Part shown: piece by piece, positions 32,366 through 40,716 of the stretch
Layout: the number at the start of each line of letters is the position of its first letter
Position numbering within the stretch: the stretch's first letter is position 1
NCBI RefSeq assembly: GCF_900547205.1
Contig: NZ_URFY01000035.1
Coordinates: forward strand, 1-51,097
Source: an uncultured Bacteroides sp.
GTDB taxonomy: Bacteria; Bacteroidota; Bacteroidia; Bacteroidales; Bacteroidaceae
DNA length: 51,097 nucleotides
Direction: 5' to 3'
Program-made: the position numbers and the translations under genes
The notes under the pieces: model-generated
Seen by the model: only the letters and a program-made list of their open reading frames with translations
Databases searched by the model: none
Told to the model about the DNA's origin: nothing

Positions 32366-35197
32366 ATGAATATGCAGGAAACAGAATATATTAATGTGTA
32401 CGGTGCGCGCGTACATAACTTAAAGGACATCGATGCTGAAATTCCACGTAACAGTTTGACTGTGATAACCGGATTGAGCGGTAGTGGAAAATCTTCTTTG
32501 GCTTTCGATACCATATTTGCTGAAGGACAGCGCCGCTATATCGAAACCTTTTCAGCGTATGCCCGCAATTTTCTGGGCAATCTGGAACGTCCGGATGTAG
32601 ATAAAATAACAGGCTTGAGCCCGGTCATTTCTATTGAACAAAAAACTACGAATAAGAATCCACGCTCTACCGTGGGAACCACTACCGAGATATACGATTA
32701 TCTCCGTCTGCTTTATGCACGTGCGGGGGTGGCTTACTCGTATCTCTCCGGCGAGGAAATGGTGAAATATACCGAGGAGCAGATTTTAGACCTTATCCTG
32801 AAAGATTATAAAGGAAAGAAAATATATTTGTTGGCTCCATTGGTTCGCACTCGTAAGGGGCATTACAGGGAACTCTTTGAACAAGTACGCAAAAAAGGCT
32901 ATTTGTATGTGAGAGTAGACGGCGATGTGCGTGAGATAACTCACGGCATGAAGTTGGATCGCTATAAAAACCATGATATCGAGGTTGTAATCGATAAACT
33001 GATAGTTGAAGAGAAGGATGATAAACGCTTGAAACAGAGTGTTGCAACAGCTATGCGACAAGGCGATGGCTTATTGATGATTCTGGATGCTAACACAGAG
33101 AGTATCCGTCACTACAGTAAACGATTGATGTGTCCCGTCACCGGATTGTCATACAGGGAGCCGGCTCCGCATAACTTCTCGTTCAACTCTCCGCAAGGAG
33201 CTTGTCCGAAATGTAAAGGACTGGGAGTGGTCAATCAGATTGATGTGGATAAGGTGATTCCCGATCGTGAATTGTCTATTTACGAAGGCGCGATAGCTCC
33301 TCTGGGAAAATATAAGAATGCTATGATTTTCTGGCAAATCGGCGCCTTGCTCGAGAAGTACGATGCATCATTGAAGACACCGGTCAAGGACTTGCCGGAT
33401 GATGCGATAGAAGAAGTTTTGTATGGTTCGGACGACCGGATAAAAATAAAGAGCTCGCTGATTGGCACCTCTTCCGATTACTTCGTCACTTACGAAGGGG
33501 TGGTGAAATATATCCAGATGTTGCAGGAAAAAGATGCTTCGGCCACAGCACAGAAATGGGCGGAACAGTTTGCGAAGACAACCGTTTGTCCCGAATGTAA
33601 AGGTGCCCGGTTGAACAAAGAAGCCCTGCATTTCCGTATTCATGATAAGAACATCAATGAATTGGCGAATATGGACATCAACGAGTTATACGATTGGTTG
33701 ATGAAAGTTGATGAACACCTTTCCGATAAACAGAGAAAGATAGCTGTGGAAATATTGAAGGAAATTCGTACGCGTCTGAAGTTCCTTTTGGATGTCGGCT
33801 TGGATTATCTGGCGTTGAATCGTAGTTCGGTCAGTCTCTCCGGTGGCGAAAGTCAGCGTATCCGTCTAGCTACGCAGATCGGTTCGCAATTGGTGAATGT
33901 GCTCTATATCTTGGATGAACCGAGCATCGGTCTGCACCAGCGTGATAACTTGCGCCTGATTAACTCTTTGAAAGAACTCCGTGATTTGGGCAATTCCGTG
34001 ATTGTGGTGGAACATGACAAAGATATGATGTTGGCAGCAGATTATGTTATCGACATGGGACCTAAAGCCGGACGCTTGGGCGGAGAAGTTGTATTTGCCG
34101 GCACTCCTCAGGAGATGTTGAAAACCGACACACTGACTTCTCAATACCTGAATGGAAAGATGCAGATAGAAGTTCCTGCCAAACGTAGAAAAGGGAACGG
34201 AAAATCTATCTGGCTGAAAGGAGCGAAAGGAAATAACTTGAAGAATGTAGATGTTGAATTTCCGTTAGGCAACCTGATTTGTGTGACCGGTGTGTCGGGA
34301 AGTGGAAAGTCTACCTTGATAAATGAAACATTGCAACCGATTCTTTCGCAGAAGTTCTATCGATCGTTGCAAGATCCTTTGGAATACGATTCCATCGAAG
34401 GATTGGAGAATATAGATAAGGTGGTCGATGTAGACCAGTCTCCGTTAGGGCGTACGCCACGGTCCAATCCGGCTACGTACACAGGTGTCTTTTCTGATAT
34501 CCGTAATTTGTTTGTCAGCTTACCGGAAGCGAAGATTCGTGGTTACAAGCCGGGACGTTTTTCTTTTAATGTTGTAGGCGGACGTTGTGAGGCGTGTTCG
34601 GGCAACGGATATAAGACTATTGAAATGAATTTCCTTCCTGATGTGTATGTGCCTTGTGAAGTCTGTCACGGCAAGCGTTACAACCGGGAGACATTGGAAG
34701 TCCGTTTTAAAGGAAAGTCCATTGCTGATGTACTTGATATGACGATCAACCGTGCGGTAGAGTTTTTTGAGAATGTTCCGCAAATCCTGAATAAAATCAA
34801 AGTGTTGCAGGATGTCGGATTGGGATATATTAAGTTGGGACAATCTTCCACCACTCTTTCCGGTGGAGAAAGTCAACGGGTGAAACTGGCTACGGAACTT
34901 TCGAAAAGGGATACCGGTAAAACTCTTTATATACTTGACGAACCGACCACCGGACTTCATTTTGAAGATATCCGGGTGCTATTGGGAGTGCTCAACAAAC
35001 TAGTAGATAAAGGAAATACTGTCATTGTCATTGAACACAACCTAGACGTGATTAAAATGGCGGACTATATCATCGATATGGGTCCTGAAGGAGGTAAAGG
35101 TGGTGGAGAACTTCTAAGTGCCGGTACTCCTGAAGAAGTTGCGAAGAGCCGGAAAGGATATACTCCTAAGTTTCTTCGCGAAGAGTTAGGACTATGA
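32366..35197 (+). CDS. uvrA: UvrA, excinuclease ABC subunit A, 943 aa
   Basis: Damage recognition ATPase of nucleotide excision repair. Two ABC modules: Walker A GLSGSGKSSL and GVSGSGKSTL, signatures LSGGESQRIRLA and LSGGESQRVKLA, Walker B ILDEPSIGLH and ILDEPTTGLH. Zinc sites lie between (CPVTG, CPKC, CPEC in the first module; CEACSGNGYK and CEVCHGKRY in the second). Full length. AAGGAT precedes the ATG; the ATG at 32372 is an alternative start. Partner of uvrB 6.5 kb away. Confidence 0.97.
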   Translation: MNMQETEYINVYGARVHNLKDIDAEIPRNSLTVITGLSGSGKSSLAFDTIFAEGQRRYIETFSAYARNFLGNLERPDVDKITGLSPVISIEQKTTNKNPRSTVGTTTEIYDYLRLLYARAGVAYSYLSGEEMVKYTEEQILDLILKDYKGKKIYLLAPLVRTRKGHYRELFEQVRKKGYLYVRVDGDVREITHGMKLDRYKNHDIEVVIDKLIVEEKDDKRLKQSVATAMRQGDGLLMILDANTESIRHYSKRLMCPVTGLSYREPAPHNFSFNSPQGACPKCKGLGVVNQIDVDKVIPDRELSIYEGAIAPLGKYKNAMIFWQIGALLEKYDASLKTPVKDLPDDAIEEVLYGSDDRIKIKSSLIGTSSDYFVTYEGVVKYIQMLQEKDASATAQKWAEQFAKTTVCPECKGARLNKEALHFRIHDKNINELANMDINELYDWLMKVDEHLSDKQRKIAVEILKEIRTRLKFLLDVGLDYLALNRSSVSLSGGESQRIRLATQIGSQLVNVLYILDEPSIGLHQRDNLRLINSLKELRDLGNSVIVVEHDKDMMLAADYVIDMGPKAGRLGGEVVFAGTPQEMLKTDTLTSQYLNGKMQIEVPAKRRKGNGKSIWLKGAKGNNLKNVDVEFPLGNLICVTGVSGSGKSTLINETLQPILSQKFYRSLQDPLEYDSIEGLENIDKVVDVDQSPLGRTPRSNPATYTGVFSDIRNLFVSLPEAKIRGYKPGRFSFNVVGGRCEACSGNGYKTIEMNFLPDVYVPCEVCHGKRYNRETLEVRFKGKSIADVLDMTINRAVEFFENVPQILNKIKVLQDVGLGYIKLGQSSTTLSGGESQRVKLATELSKRDTGKTLYILDEPTTGLHFEDIRVLLGVLNKLVDKGNTVIVIEHNLDVIKMADYIIDMGPEGGKGGGELLSAGTPEEVAKSRKGYTPKFLREELGL

Positions 35198-35243
35198 AAA
35201 CTGAAATATAAGTGTCAACTTATCGAGTGAAAAATACGCAAGA

Positions 35244-35723
35244 ATGAAAATTAATAAAACGAATGCGGCACGTTTATTGGACAAAGCCAAGATAGCTTAT
35301 GAACTTATTCCTTACGAAGTGGACGAGAACGATTTGAGTGCTATTCATGTGGCAGCCAATCTGGGTGAGAATATAGAACAGGTTTTTAAAACGTTAGTCT
35401 TGCATGGTGACAAAAGCGGATATTTCGTCTGTGTCATTCCGGGGGAGCACGAAGTAGATTTGAAACTGGCAGCGAAGGCTTCCGGTAATAAAAAGTGCGA
35501 TTTGATTCCGGTCAAGGAACTTCTTCCACTGACCGGATACATTCGCGGAGGTTGTTCCCCCATTGGTATGAAGAAACGTTTTCCAACTTATATTCATGAG
35601 ACTTGCCTACAGTTTTCGTATATTTATGTAAGTGCAGGTGTGCGTGGACTTCAGGTGAAAATAGCACCCGGAGATCTGATACATGAATCAAAAGCGGAAG
35701 TTTGTCATTTATTTGAGGAGTAG
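35244..35723 (+). CDS. ybaK: YbaK/EbsC-type Cys-tRNA(Pro) deacylase, 159 aa
   Basis: Removes cysteine wrongly attached to tRNA(Pro). The fold pattern is clear: MKINKTNAARLLDKAKIAYELIPY, then VFKTLVLHGDKSGYFVCVIPGEHEVDLKLAAKASGNKK, with the conserved Lys of FKTL, then GYIRGGCSPIGMKKRFPTYI. Length is normal. It follows uvrA by 46 bases and may be co-transcribed. Confidence 0.93.
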   Translation: MKINKTNAARLLDKAKIAYELIPYEVDENDLSAIHVAANLGENIEQVFKTLVLHGDKSGYFVCVIPGEHEVDLKLAAKASGNKKCDLIPVKELLPLTGYIRGGCSPIGMKKRFPTYIHETCLQFSYIYVSAGVRGLQVKIAPGDLIHESKAEVCHLFEE

Positions 35724-35760
35724 TTTTAGGAATAATTGTGTGATAATTCAAGAAAAAGTA

Positions 35761-35768
35761 TATATTTG
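35761..35768 (+). promoter_or_regulatory. -7 box for the POT transporter
   Basis: TATATTTG with TTG at 35736-35738, spacing 22. The ATG is 54 bases downstream. Confidence 0.55.
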
Positions 35769-35822
35769 CAAAATATATGTGATCTCGACAAATGAATCAT
35801 TAATTTAATAATTTTATATTCT

Positions 35823-37337
35823 ATGTTTGACAAACACCCTAAAGGACTGGTGGCAGCCGCTTTGGCCAATCTTGGTGAGCGTTTCGGCTTCTACACTATG
35901 ATGGCAATCCTTGTACTTTTTCTCCAAGCTAAGTTTGGAATGAACGGAAAAGAAGCAGGATTTATTTATTCAACTTTTTATTTTTCAATTTACATTCTTG
36001 CTTTAATTGGAGGTATTATTGCCGATAAAACAAGGAATTATAAAGGAACGATTCTCACGGGAATCGTATTGATGGCAGTCGGCTATTTACTTTTGGCCAT
36101 TCCATCTAAGACTCCGGTTGAAAACCGAACGCTGTTTTTGGTTATTACCTGTGCAAGTTTATTTGTTATCGCGTTTGGTAATGGACTGTTTAAAGGGAAT
36201 CTACAGGCTTTGGTAGGGCAGATGTATGACAATCCCCGCTATGCCAGTATGCGTGACTCCGGTTTCTCATTATTTTATATGTTTATCAATATCGGTGCTA
36301 TTTTTGCTCCGTTTGCAGCGGTAGGCGTACGTAACTGGTGGTTGTCTACCTTCGGTTATAATTATGATGCCGACCTTCCCGCCCTATGTCATGGTCAGCT
36401 GGCAGGTACATTGTCGCCCGAAGCTACCGAGACTTTCCATACATTGGTTGAAAAGGCTACTTCAACTCCGGTGCAGGACTATGGAGCTTTCGCTTCAGAT
36501 TATTTGAATGTCTTTACTACCGGTTTCCATTATGCATTCGGAGTGGCTATTATAGCTATGGCTGTTTCTTTGGTAATCTATATCATCAATAAGAAGAACT
36601 TCCCCGATCCAAGTAAAAAAGCTGCTGCTGCTTCCACATCTGCTACCGAAGTGGAAATGAGTATACAAGAAGTAAAACAACGTATGTACGCTTTGTTTGC
36701 AGTGTTTGGAGTTGTTATCTTCTTCTGGTTCTCATTCCATCAGAATGGATTGACATTGACTTATTTTGCTAAGGAATATACAGACTTGAATCTGTTTGGA
36801 ATGCCTATTTCTGCAGAGCTTTTCCAATCGTTGAATCCATTCTTTGTAGTATTCCTCACTCCGGTGATTATGGCTATTTTTGCTAGCCAGCGCAGACGTG
36901 GCAAAGAACCTTCTACTCCTAAGAAGATTGCCATTGGTATGGGTATTGCCGCTTTGGCGTTTATCGTAATGGCAGTAGGTTCTTATTTCGCAAATTTACC
37001 ATTGCATAAAGATATCATTGCTATCGGAACTTCACCGGTGAAGGTTACTCCATTCCTGTTGATGCTGACTTATCTGATTTTGACAGTTGCAGAGTTGTAT
37101 ATCTCTCCGCTGGGAATCTCATTTGTATCGAAGGTAGCTCCTCCGAAATATCAAGGTATTATGCAAGGAGGATGGTTGGGAGCAACTGCTTTGGGAAATC
37201 AATTGCTGGTAATCGGCGCAATCCTTTATGAATCAATTCCTATCTGGATGACATGGACTGTATTCGTTGTAGCTTGTATGATTTCGATGTTTACCATGAT
37301 TTTCATGTTGAAATGGTTGGAACGTGTAGCTAAATAA
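35823..37337 (+). CDS. POT/PTR-family peptide MFS transporter, 504 aa
   Basis: Proton-coupled di- and tripeptide uptake across the inner membrane. The N-terminal ExxER-like region is LANLGERFGFYTMMAILVLF (key proton and substrate residues), followed by the POT signature GNGLFKGNLQALVGQMYD and SGFSLFYMFINIGAIFAP. About 14 hydrophobic helices, with a hydrophilic loop at about 260-285 before the second half. Own promoter, and a bidirectional terminator follows. Confidence 0.92.
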   Translation: MFDKHPKGLVAAALANLGERFGFYTMMAILVLFLQAKFGMNGKEAGFIYSTFYFSIYILALIGGIIADKTRNYKGTILTGIVLMAVGYLLLAIPSKTPVENRTLFLVITCASLFVIAFGNGLFKGNLQALVGQMYDNPRYASMRDSGFSLFYMFINIGAIFAPFAAVGVRNWWLSTFGYNYDADLPALCHGQLAGTLSPEATETFHTLVEKATSTPVQDYGAFASDYLNVFTTGFHYAFGVAIIAMAVSLVIYIINKKNFPDPSKKAAAASTSATEVEMSIQEVKQRMYALFAVFGVVIFFWFSFHQNGLTLTYFAKEYTDLNLFGMPISAELFQSLNPFFVVFLTPVIMAIFASQRRRGKEPSTPKKIAIGMGIAALAFIVMAVGSYFANLPLHKDIIAIGTSPVKVTPFLLMLTYLILTVAELYISPLGISFVSKVAPPKYQGIMQGGWLGATALGNQLLVIGAILYESIPIWMTWTVFVVACMISMFTMIFMLKWLERVAK

Positions 37338-37357
37338 CACAATGATATACATTTAAT

Positions 37358-37391
37358 AAAAAAGGCTTGCAGTTCGTTCTGTAAGCCTTTT
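37358..37391. terminator. Bidirectional terminator
   Basis: AAAAAAGGCTT and AAGCCTTTTTT around a 12-base loop (which adds a GCAG/CTGT pairing). Separates the POT gene and the convergent GNAT gene. Confidence 0.85.
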
Positions 37392-37394
37392 TTG

Positions 37395-37892
37395 TTAAAT
37401 ATCCAATCCCATAATATAATCATTCATATAATATCCGTTTCCGATTGGGAAATCGCCTTCCCGCAGTTTTCTCATTCCCATGTGCTGGTAGAATTGCAGC
37501 GCCTTGTTGTTGCGGTTTACGTTAAGCTCCATCAGGCATGGTTCCGGGTGTATTTCCTTAATATATTTAATTGCTTCCCTGAATAAGAAGCTTCCGCAAT
37601 GTTCACCTTGGAAACGGGGGAGGACATAGATCTTCTGAAGATGAAACACATTGTCTCCTTGTTGCTGTACCGAAACATATCCGCACAGTTCTCCTTCTTT
37701 ATAAGCTATAAAGTACACATGACCTTCTTCTTCCATCTGCTTCCTGATATTCTCGGGAGCATACATCCATTCCATCATATAATCCAGTTGATCGGACGTA
37801 AGGATTTCGCTGTAGGTAGCAGGAAATACTTCGTTGGCCATCTTATTGATAAGATTGCAATCGGCAATCGTTGCTTTTCGGATAATAAACAT
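37395..37892 (-). CDS. GNAT-family N-acetyltransferase, 165 aa
   Basis: GNAT fold: an N-terminal IRKATIADCNLINKMA, strand YFIAYKEGELCGYVSVQQ, then the acetyl-CoA loop LQKIYVLPRFQGEHCGSFLFREAI (usual Q/RxxGxG/A, here QGEHCG) and ELNVNRNNKALQFYQHMGMRK. It probably acetylates a small molecule or a protein N-terminus; the substrate is unknown. Confidence 0.9.
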   Translation of the reverse strand: MFIIRKATIADCNLINKMANEVFPATYSEILTSDQLDYMMEWMYAPENIRKQMEEEGHVYFIAYKEGELCGYVSVQQQGDNVFHLQKIYVLPRFQGEHCGSFLFREAIKYIKEIHPEPCLMELNVNRNNKALQFYQHMGMRKLREGDFPIGNGYYMNDYIMGLDI

Positions 37893-38058
37893 ATATATCT
37901 TCTTTTTGTGGTTTTACAGGCTACAAATATAACCATTATTTCTTTTTATAATAAAGTGGAAACAAGCTAATAATTTAATTATTATTAATTTATAGTACTT
38001 TGCAATGCAAGGTACTAAAGTAATGCATATATTTGTCTCATCAAAAAGAAAAAGAACA

Positions 38059-38385
38059 ATGAAAGTAGACAATGTAAAATCCCAAATGAGAAAAGGTATG
38101 CTTGAATATTGCATCATGCTTTTGCTGCACAAAGAGCCTGCTTATGCTTCAGATATCATTCAGAAGCTGAAAGAAGCCCAACTGATTGTGGTGGAAGGTA
38201 CCTTGTATCCGTTGCTGACGCGGTTGAAAAATGATGATTTGTTGAGTTATGAGTGGGTGGAATCCACACAAGGTCCACCTCGCAAATACTATAAACTCAC
38301 TGACAAGGGAGAAGAGTTTTTGGGTGAACTTGAAATCTCGTGGAAAGAGTTGAACGAGACTGTGAATCATATTGCAAATAGATAA
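38059..38385 (+). CDS. PadR-family transcriptional regulator, 108 aa
   Basis: Begins MKVDNVKSQMRKGMLEYCIMLLL at the ATG at 38059, preceded by AAAAAGAA. The upstream in-frame ATG at 38005 would add a non-conserved leader. Winged helix with YASDIIQKLKEAQLIVVEGTLYPLLTRLKNDDLLSYEW and the wing ESTQGPPRKYYKLTDKGEEFL, which is the PadR signature. It lies 21 bases before the PspC gene, a pairing common in Bacteroidetes, and is likely to regulate it. Confidence 0.92.
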   Translation: MKVDNVKSQMRKGMLEYCIMLLLHKEPAYASDIIQKLKEAQLIVVEGTLYPLLTRLKNDDLLSYEWVESTQGPPRKYYKLTDKGEEFLGELEISWKELNETVNHIANR

Positions 38386-38406
38386 TCCGATAAAGAAGAA
38401 ATAAGA

Positions 38407-39504
38407 ATGAAAAAGACATTAACCGTAAATTTGGGTGGAACTGTCTACCACATAGATGATGATGCCTACCGTCTTTTAGACAATTATCTGTCTAACTTGA
38501 GACATTATTTTCGCAAACAGGAGGGTGCGGAAGAAATCGTAAATGATATCGAGATGCGTATCTCCGAATTGTTTGCCGAAAAAGTAGCTGCCGGAACTCA
38601 GGTCATCACTGTTTCGGACGTGGAAGAAATAATAGCCCGTGTGGGTAAACCTGAAGACTTTGGAATCACCGATGACGACGCCGATTCTCAAAGTAGTTCT
38701 GAGCAAACCGCATCAGGGAGTCAGAATAATACACGTACTGCCGCTCCGCGTCGTTTGTTCCGTGATCCGGATAATAAGCTTCTGGGGGGCGTTGCAGCCG
38801 GATTGGCAGCCTATCTCGGCTGGGATATCATGCTGGTTCGTGTCGTGATGATTGTGCTGGTATTTTTGCCTTACTGCCCAATGATTATACTGTATCTAAT
38901 TGGCTGGATTGTTATCCCCGAAGCCCGTACGGCGGCAGAGAAACTAAGTATGCGCGGAGAAGCGGTAACGATAGAAAATATCGGGAAAACAGTAACCGAT
39001 GGTTTTGAGCGAGTGGCAGATGGAGTTAATAATTATGTAAATTCCGGCAAACCGCGTACTTTCTTGCAAAAGGTGGGAGATGTGTTTGTATCCATCGTAG
39101 CTGTTCTCTTTAAGATATTCCTAGTGGCGCTTGTCATTATTTGTTGCCCGGTATTGTTTATACTTGCCGTCGTGTTGGTGGCCCTTGTGCTTGCAGCCAT
39201 TGCCATAGCCATCAGCGGAGGTGCTTTGCTCTATGAAATGCTTCCTGCCATCGACTGGATACCGACGGTTGCCACCACTCCCATGATGACTTTACTTGTC
39301 ACCATCTCCGGGGTAGCTTTGATTGGCATACCGTTGGGAGCTTTCCTGTATACGATTCTGCGCCAGTTGTTCCATTGGTCACCGATGGGGACAGGACTGA
39401 AATGGTCGTTGTTTATTCTATGGATTTTGGGAGCCATAATTGTGGTTGTAAACCTTTCAGCCCTTGGTTGGCAACTACCTTTGCATAGGCTATATTGTAT
39501 TTAA
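38407..39504 (+). CDS. PspC-domain membrane protein, 365 aa
   Basis: Residues 1-85 are a soluble domain often found before PspC (MKKTLTVNLGGTVYHIDDDAYRLLDNYL, DVEEIIARVGKPEDFG). A Ser/Gln linker follows, then the PspC domain at about 115-175 (RRLFRDPDNKLLGGVAAGLAAYLGWD) with membrane helices. Three or four more membrane helices follow in 220-355. The likely role is in envelope stress at the inner membrane. The protein ends soon after the last helix (WQLPLHRLYCI), so it may be shorter than relatives that carry an extra C-terminal domain. Confidence 0.88.
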   Translation: MKKTLTVNLGGTVYHIDDDAYRLLDNYLSNLRHYFRKQEGAEEIVNDIEMRISELFAEKVAAGTQVITVSDVEEIIARVGKPEDFGITDDDADSQSSSEQTASGSQNNTRTAAPRRLFRDPDNKLLGGVAAGLAAYLGWDIMLVRVVMIVLVFLPYCPMIILYLIGWIVIPEARTAAEKLSMRGEAVTIENIGKTVTDGFERVADGVNNYVNSGKPRTFLQKVGDVFVSIVAVLFKIFLVALVIICCPVLFILAVVLVALVLAAIAIAISGGALLYEMLPAIDWIPTVATTPMMTLLVTISGVALIGIPLGAFLYTILRQLFHWSPMGTGLKWSLFILWILGAIIVVVNLSALGWQLPLHRLYCI

Positions 39505-39553
39505 CTAAATCTCTTTTCTATTAAAAAAGGATAATATTTATTCTTTTATAACC

Positions 39554-39590
39554 AAATGTACCCCGATAGTGTGTCCGGGGTACATTTTTT
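39554..39590 (+). terminator. Terminator after the PspC gene
   Basis: AAATGTACCCCG and CGGGGTACATTT with a 10-base loop, followed by a run of T. Confidence 0.88.
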
Positions 39591-39626
39591 ATTTGTTCTT
39601 ATTTTTAGTAAATCGATTTTTTTAAG

Positions 39627-39634
39627 TACGTTTG
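39627..39634 (+). promoter_or_regulatory. -7 box for the metallo-hydrolase gene
   Basis: TACGTTTG, 24 bases before the ATG at 39659, with a T-rich stretch at the -33 position. It supports the start at 39659 rather than the upstream TTG frame. Confidence 0.6.
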
Positions 39635-39658
39635 CAAGTACATATTTTAGAAATTATT

Positions 39659-40657
39659 ATGGGTGAACATATATGTTTTAGAAGAAATGAACGTTTGGCT
39701 ACCGTCAACCCCTATTGGAGAGGGAACCCGATGGTACGCGGACGTTTTTTTAATAGGCAGCACCGCTTCCGTCCGGGGATGGGAAATGTGCTGAAATGGC
39801 GTCTCTCTCCCAATCCCCAGCGCAAGGAGAAGAAGACCGTGAAGTGGAATCCGAAAGTCTGCTATCTCCGTTCGCTGGATGCGGTAGTGGGGGATTCTTT
39901 GATTTGGTTGGGACACAACTCCTTCTTTCTGCAACTGGCAGGCAAAAGGATTATGTTCGATCCGGTATTCGGAAGCATCCCTTTCGTGAAAAGGCAAAGT
40001 GAGTTCCCTGCCAATCCGGACATATTCACGGGAATAGATTATCTGCTCATTAGCCATGACCATTTTGACCATCTGGATAAGCAGAGCATAACCAGACTGT
40101 TGAAGAACAATCCTCAGATGAAACTATTCTGTGGACTGGGAACCGGGGAATTGATTCAAAGTTGGTTTCCGGAGATGGAGATCATCGAAGCCGGGTGGTA
40201 TCAGCAGATAGAAGATGAAGGGTTGAAAATAACTTTCCTGCCGGCACAACATTGGAGTAAACGCTCTGTGCGTGATGGCGGTCAGCGTTTGTGGGGGGCA
40301 TTTATGCTACAAGGAAATGGCATCTCCCTTTATTATAGCGGTGATACGGGATATTCCAATCATTTTCGTGAAATCCCCGATCTCTTCGGAGCACCGGATT
40401 ATGCTTTATTGGGTATCGGAGCATATAAGCCGCGTTGGTTTATGCGTCCCAATCACATATCTCCCTATGAATCGTTGACGGCGACAGAAGAAATGCACGC
40501 CGGCGTTGCCATTCCGATGCATTATGGTACGTTCGATTTGTCGGACGAACCTTTGCACGACCCTCCTAAAGTATTTGCTGATGAAGCGAAGAAAAGAAAG
40601 ATTCCTGTGGAAATCCCTTATTTGGGAGAGATTGTAAAATTGAATAGGAAGAAATGA
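39659..40657 (+). CDS. MBL-fold metallo-hydrolase (NAPE-PLD/UlaG-like), 332 aa
   Basis: Begins MGEHICFRRNERLATVNPYWRG. A long N-terminal part with NPQRKEKKTVKWNP precedes the beta-lactamase fold. Zinc ligands are in LLISHDHFDHLDKQ (H-x-H-x-D-H), in PAQHWSKR and in LYYSGDTGYSNHF, and MHYGTFDLSDEP supplies the last His. This order matches the NAPE-hydrolysing phospholipase D-like branch, so a phospholipid or phosphodiester substrate is likely. No signal peptide. Confidence 0.9.
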   Translation: MGEHICFRRNERLATVNPYWRGNPMVRGRFFNRQHRFRPGMGNVLKWRLSPNPQRKEKKTVKWNPKVCYLRSLDAVVGDSLIWLGHNSFFLQLAGKRIMFDPVFGSIPFVKRQSEFPANPDIFTGIDYLLISHDHFDHLDKQSITRLLKNNPQMKLFCGLGTGELIQSWFPEMEIIEAGWYQQIEDEGLKITFLPAQHWSKRSVRDGGQRLWGAFMLQGNGISLYYSGDTGYSNHFREIPDLFGAPDYALLGIGAYKPRWFMRPNHISPYESLTATEEMHAGVAIPMHYGTFDLSDEPLHDPPKVFADEAKKRKIPVEIPYLGEIVKLNRKK

Positions 40658-40666
40658 GTCAATAAG

Positions 40667-40703
40667 AAAAGCATAGCTTTAGACTGCCTAAAGCTATGCT
40701 TTT
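40667..40703. terminator. Bidirectional terminator, 16-bp perfect stem
   Basis: AAAAGCATAGCTTTAG, loop ACTGC, then the exact complement. Separates the metallo-hydrolase gene and the convergent S9 peptidase gene. A third copy of the arm (AAAGCTATGCTTT) follows, overlapping the peptidase stop codon. Confidence 0.9.
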
Positions 40704-40716
40704 TCAACTCTTAAAG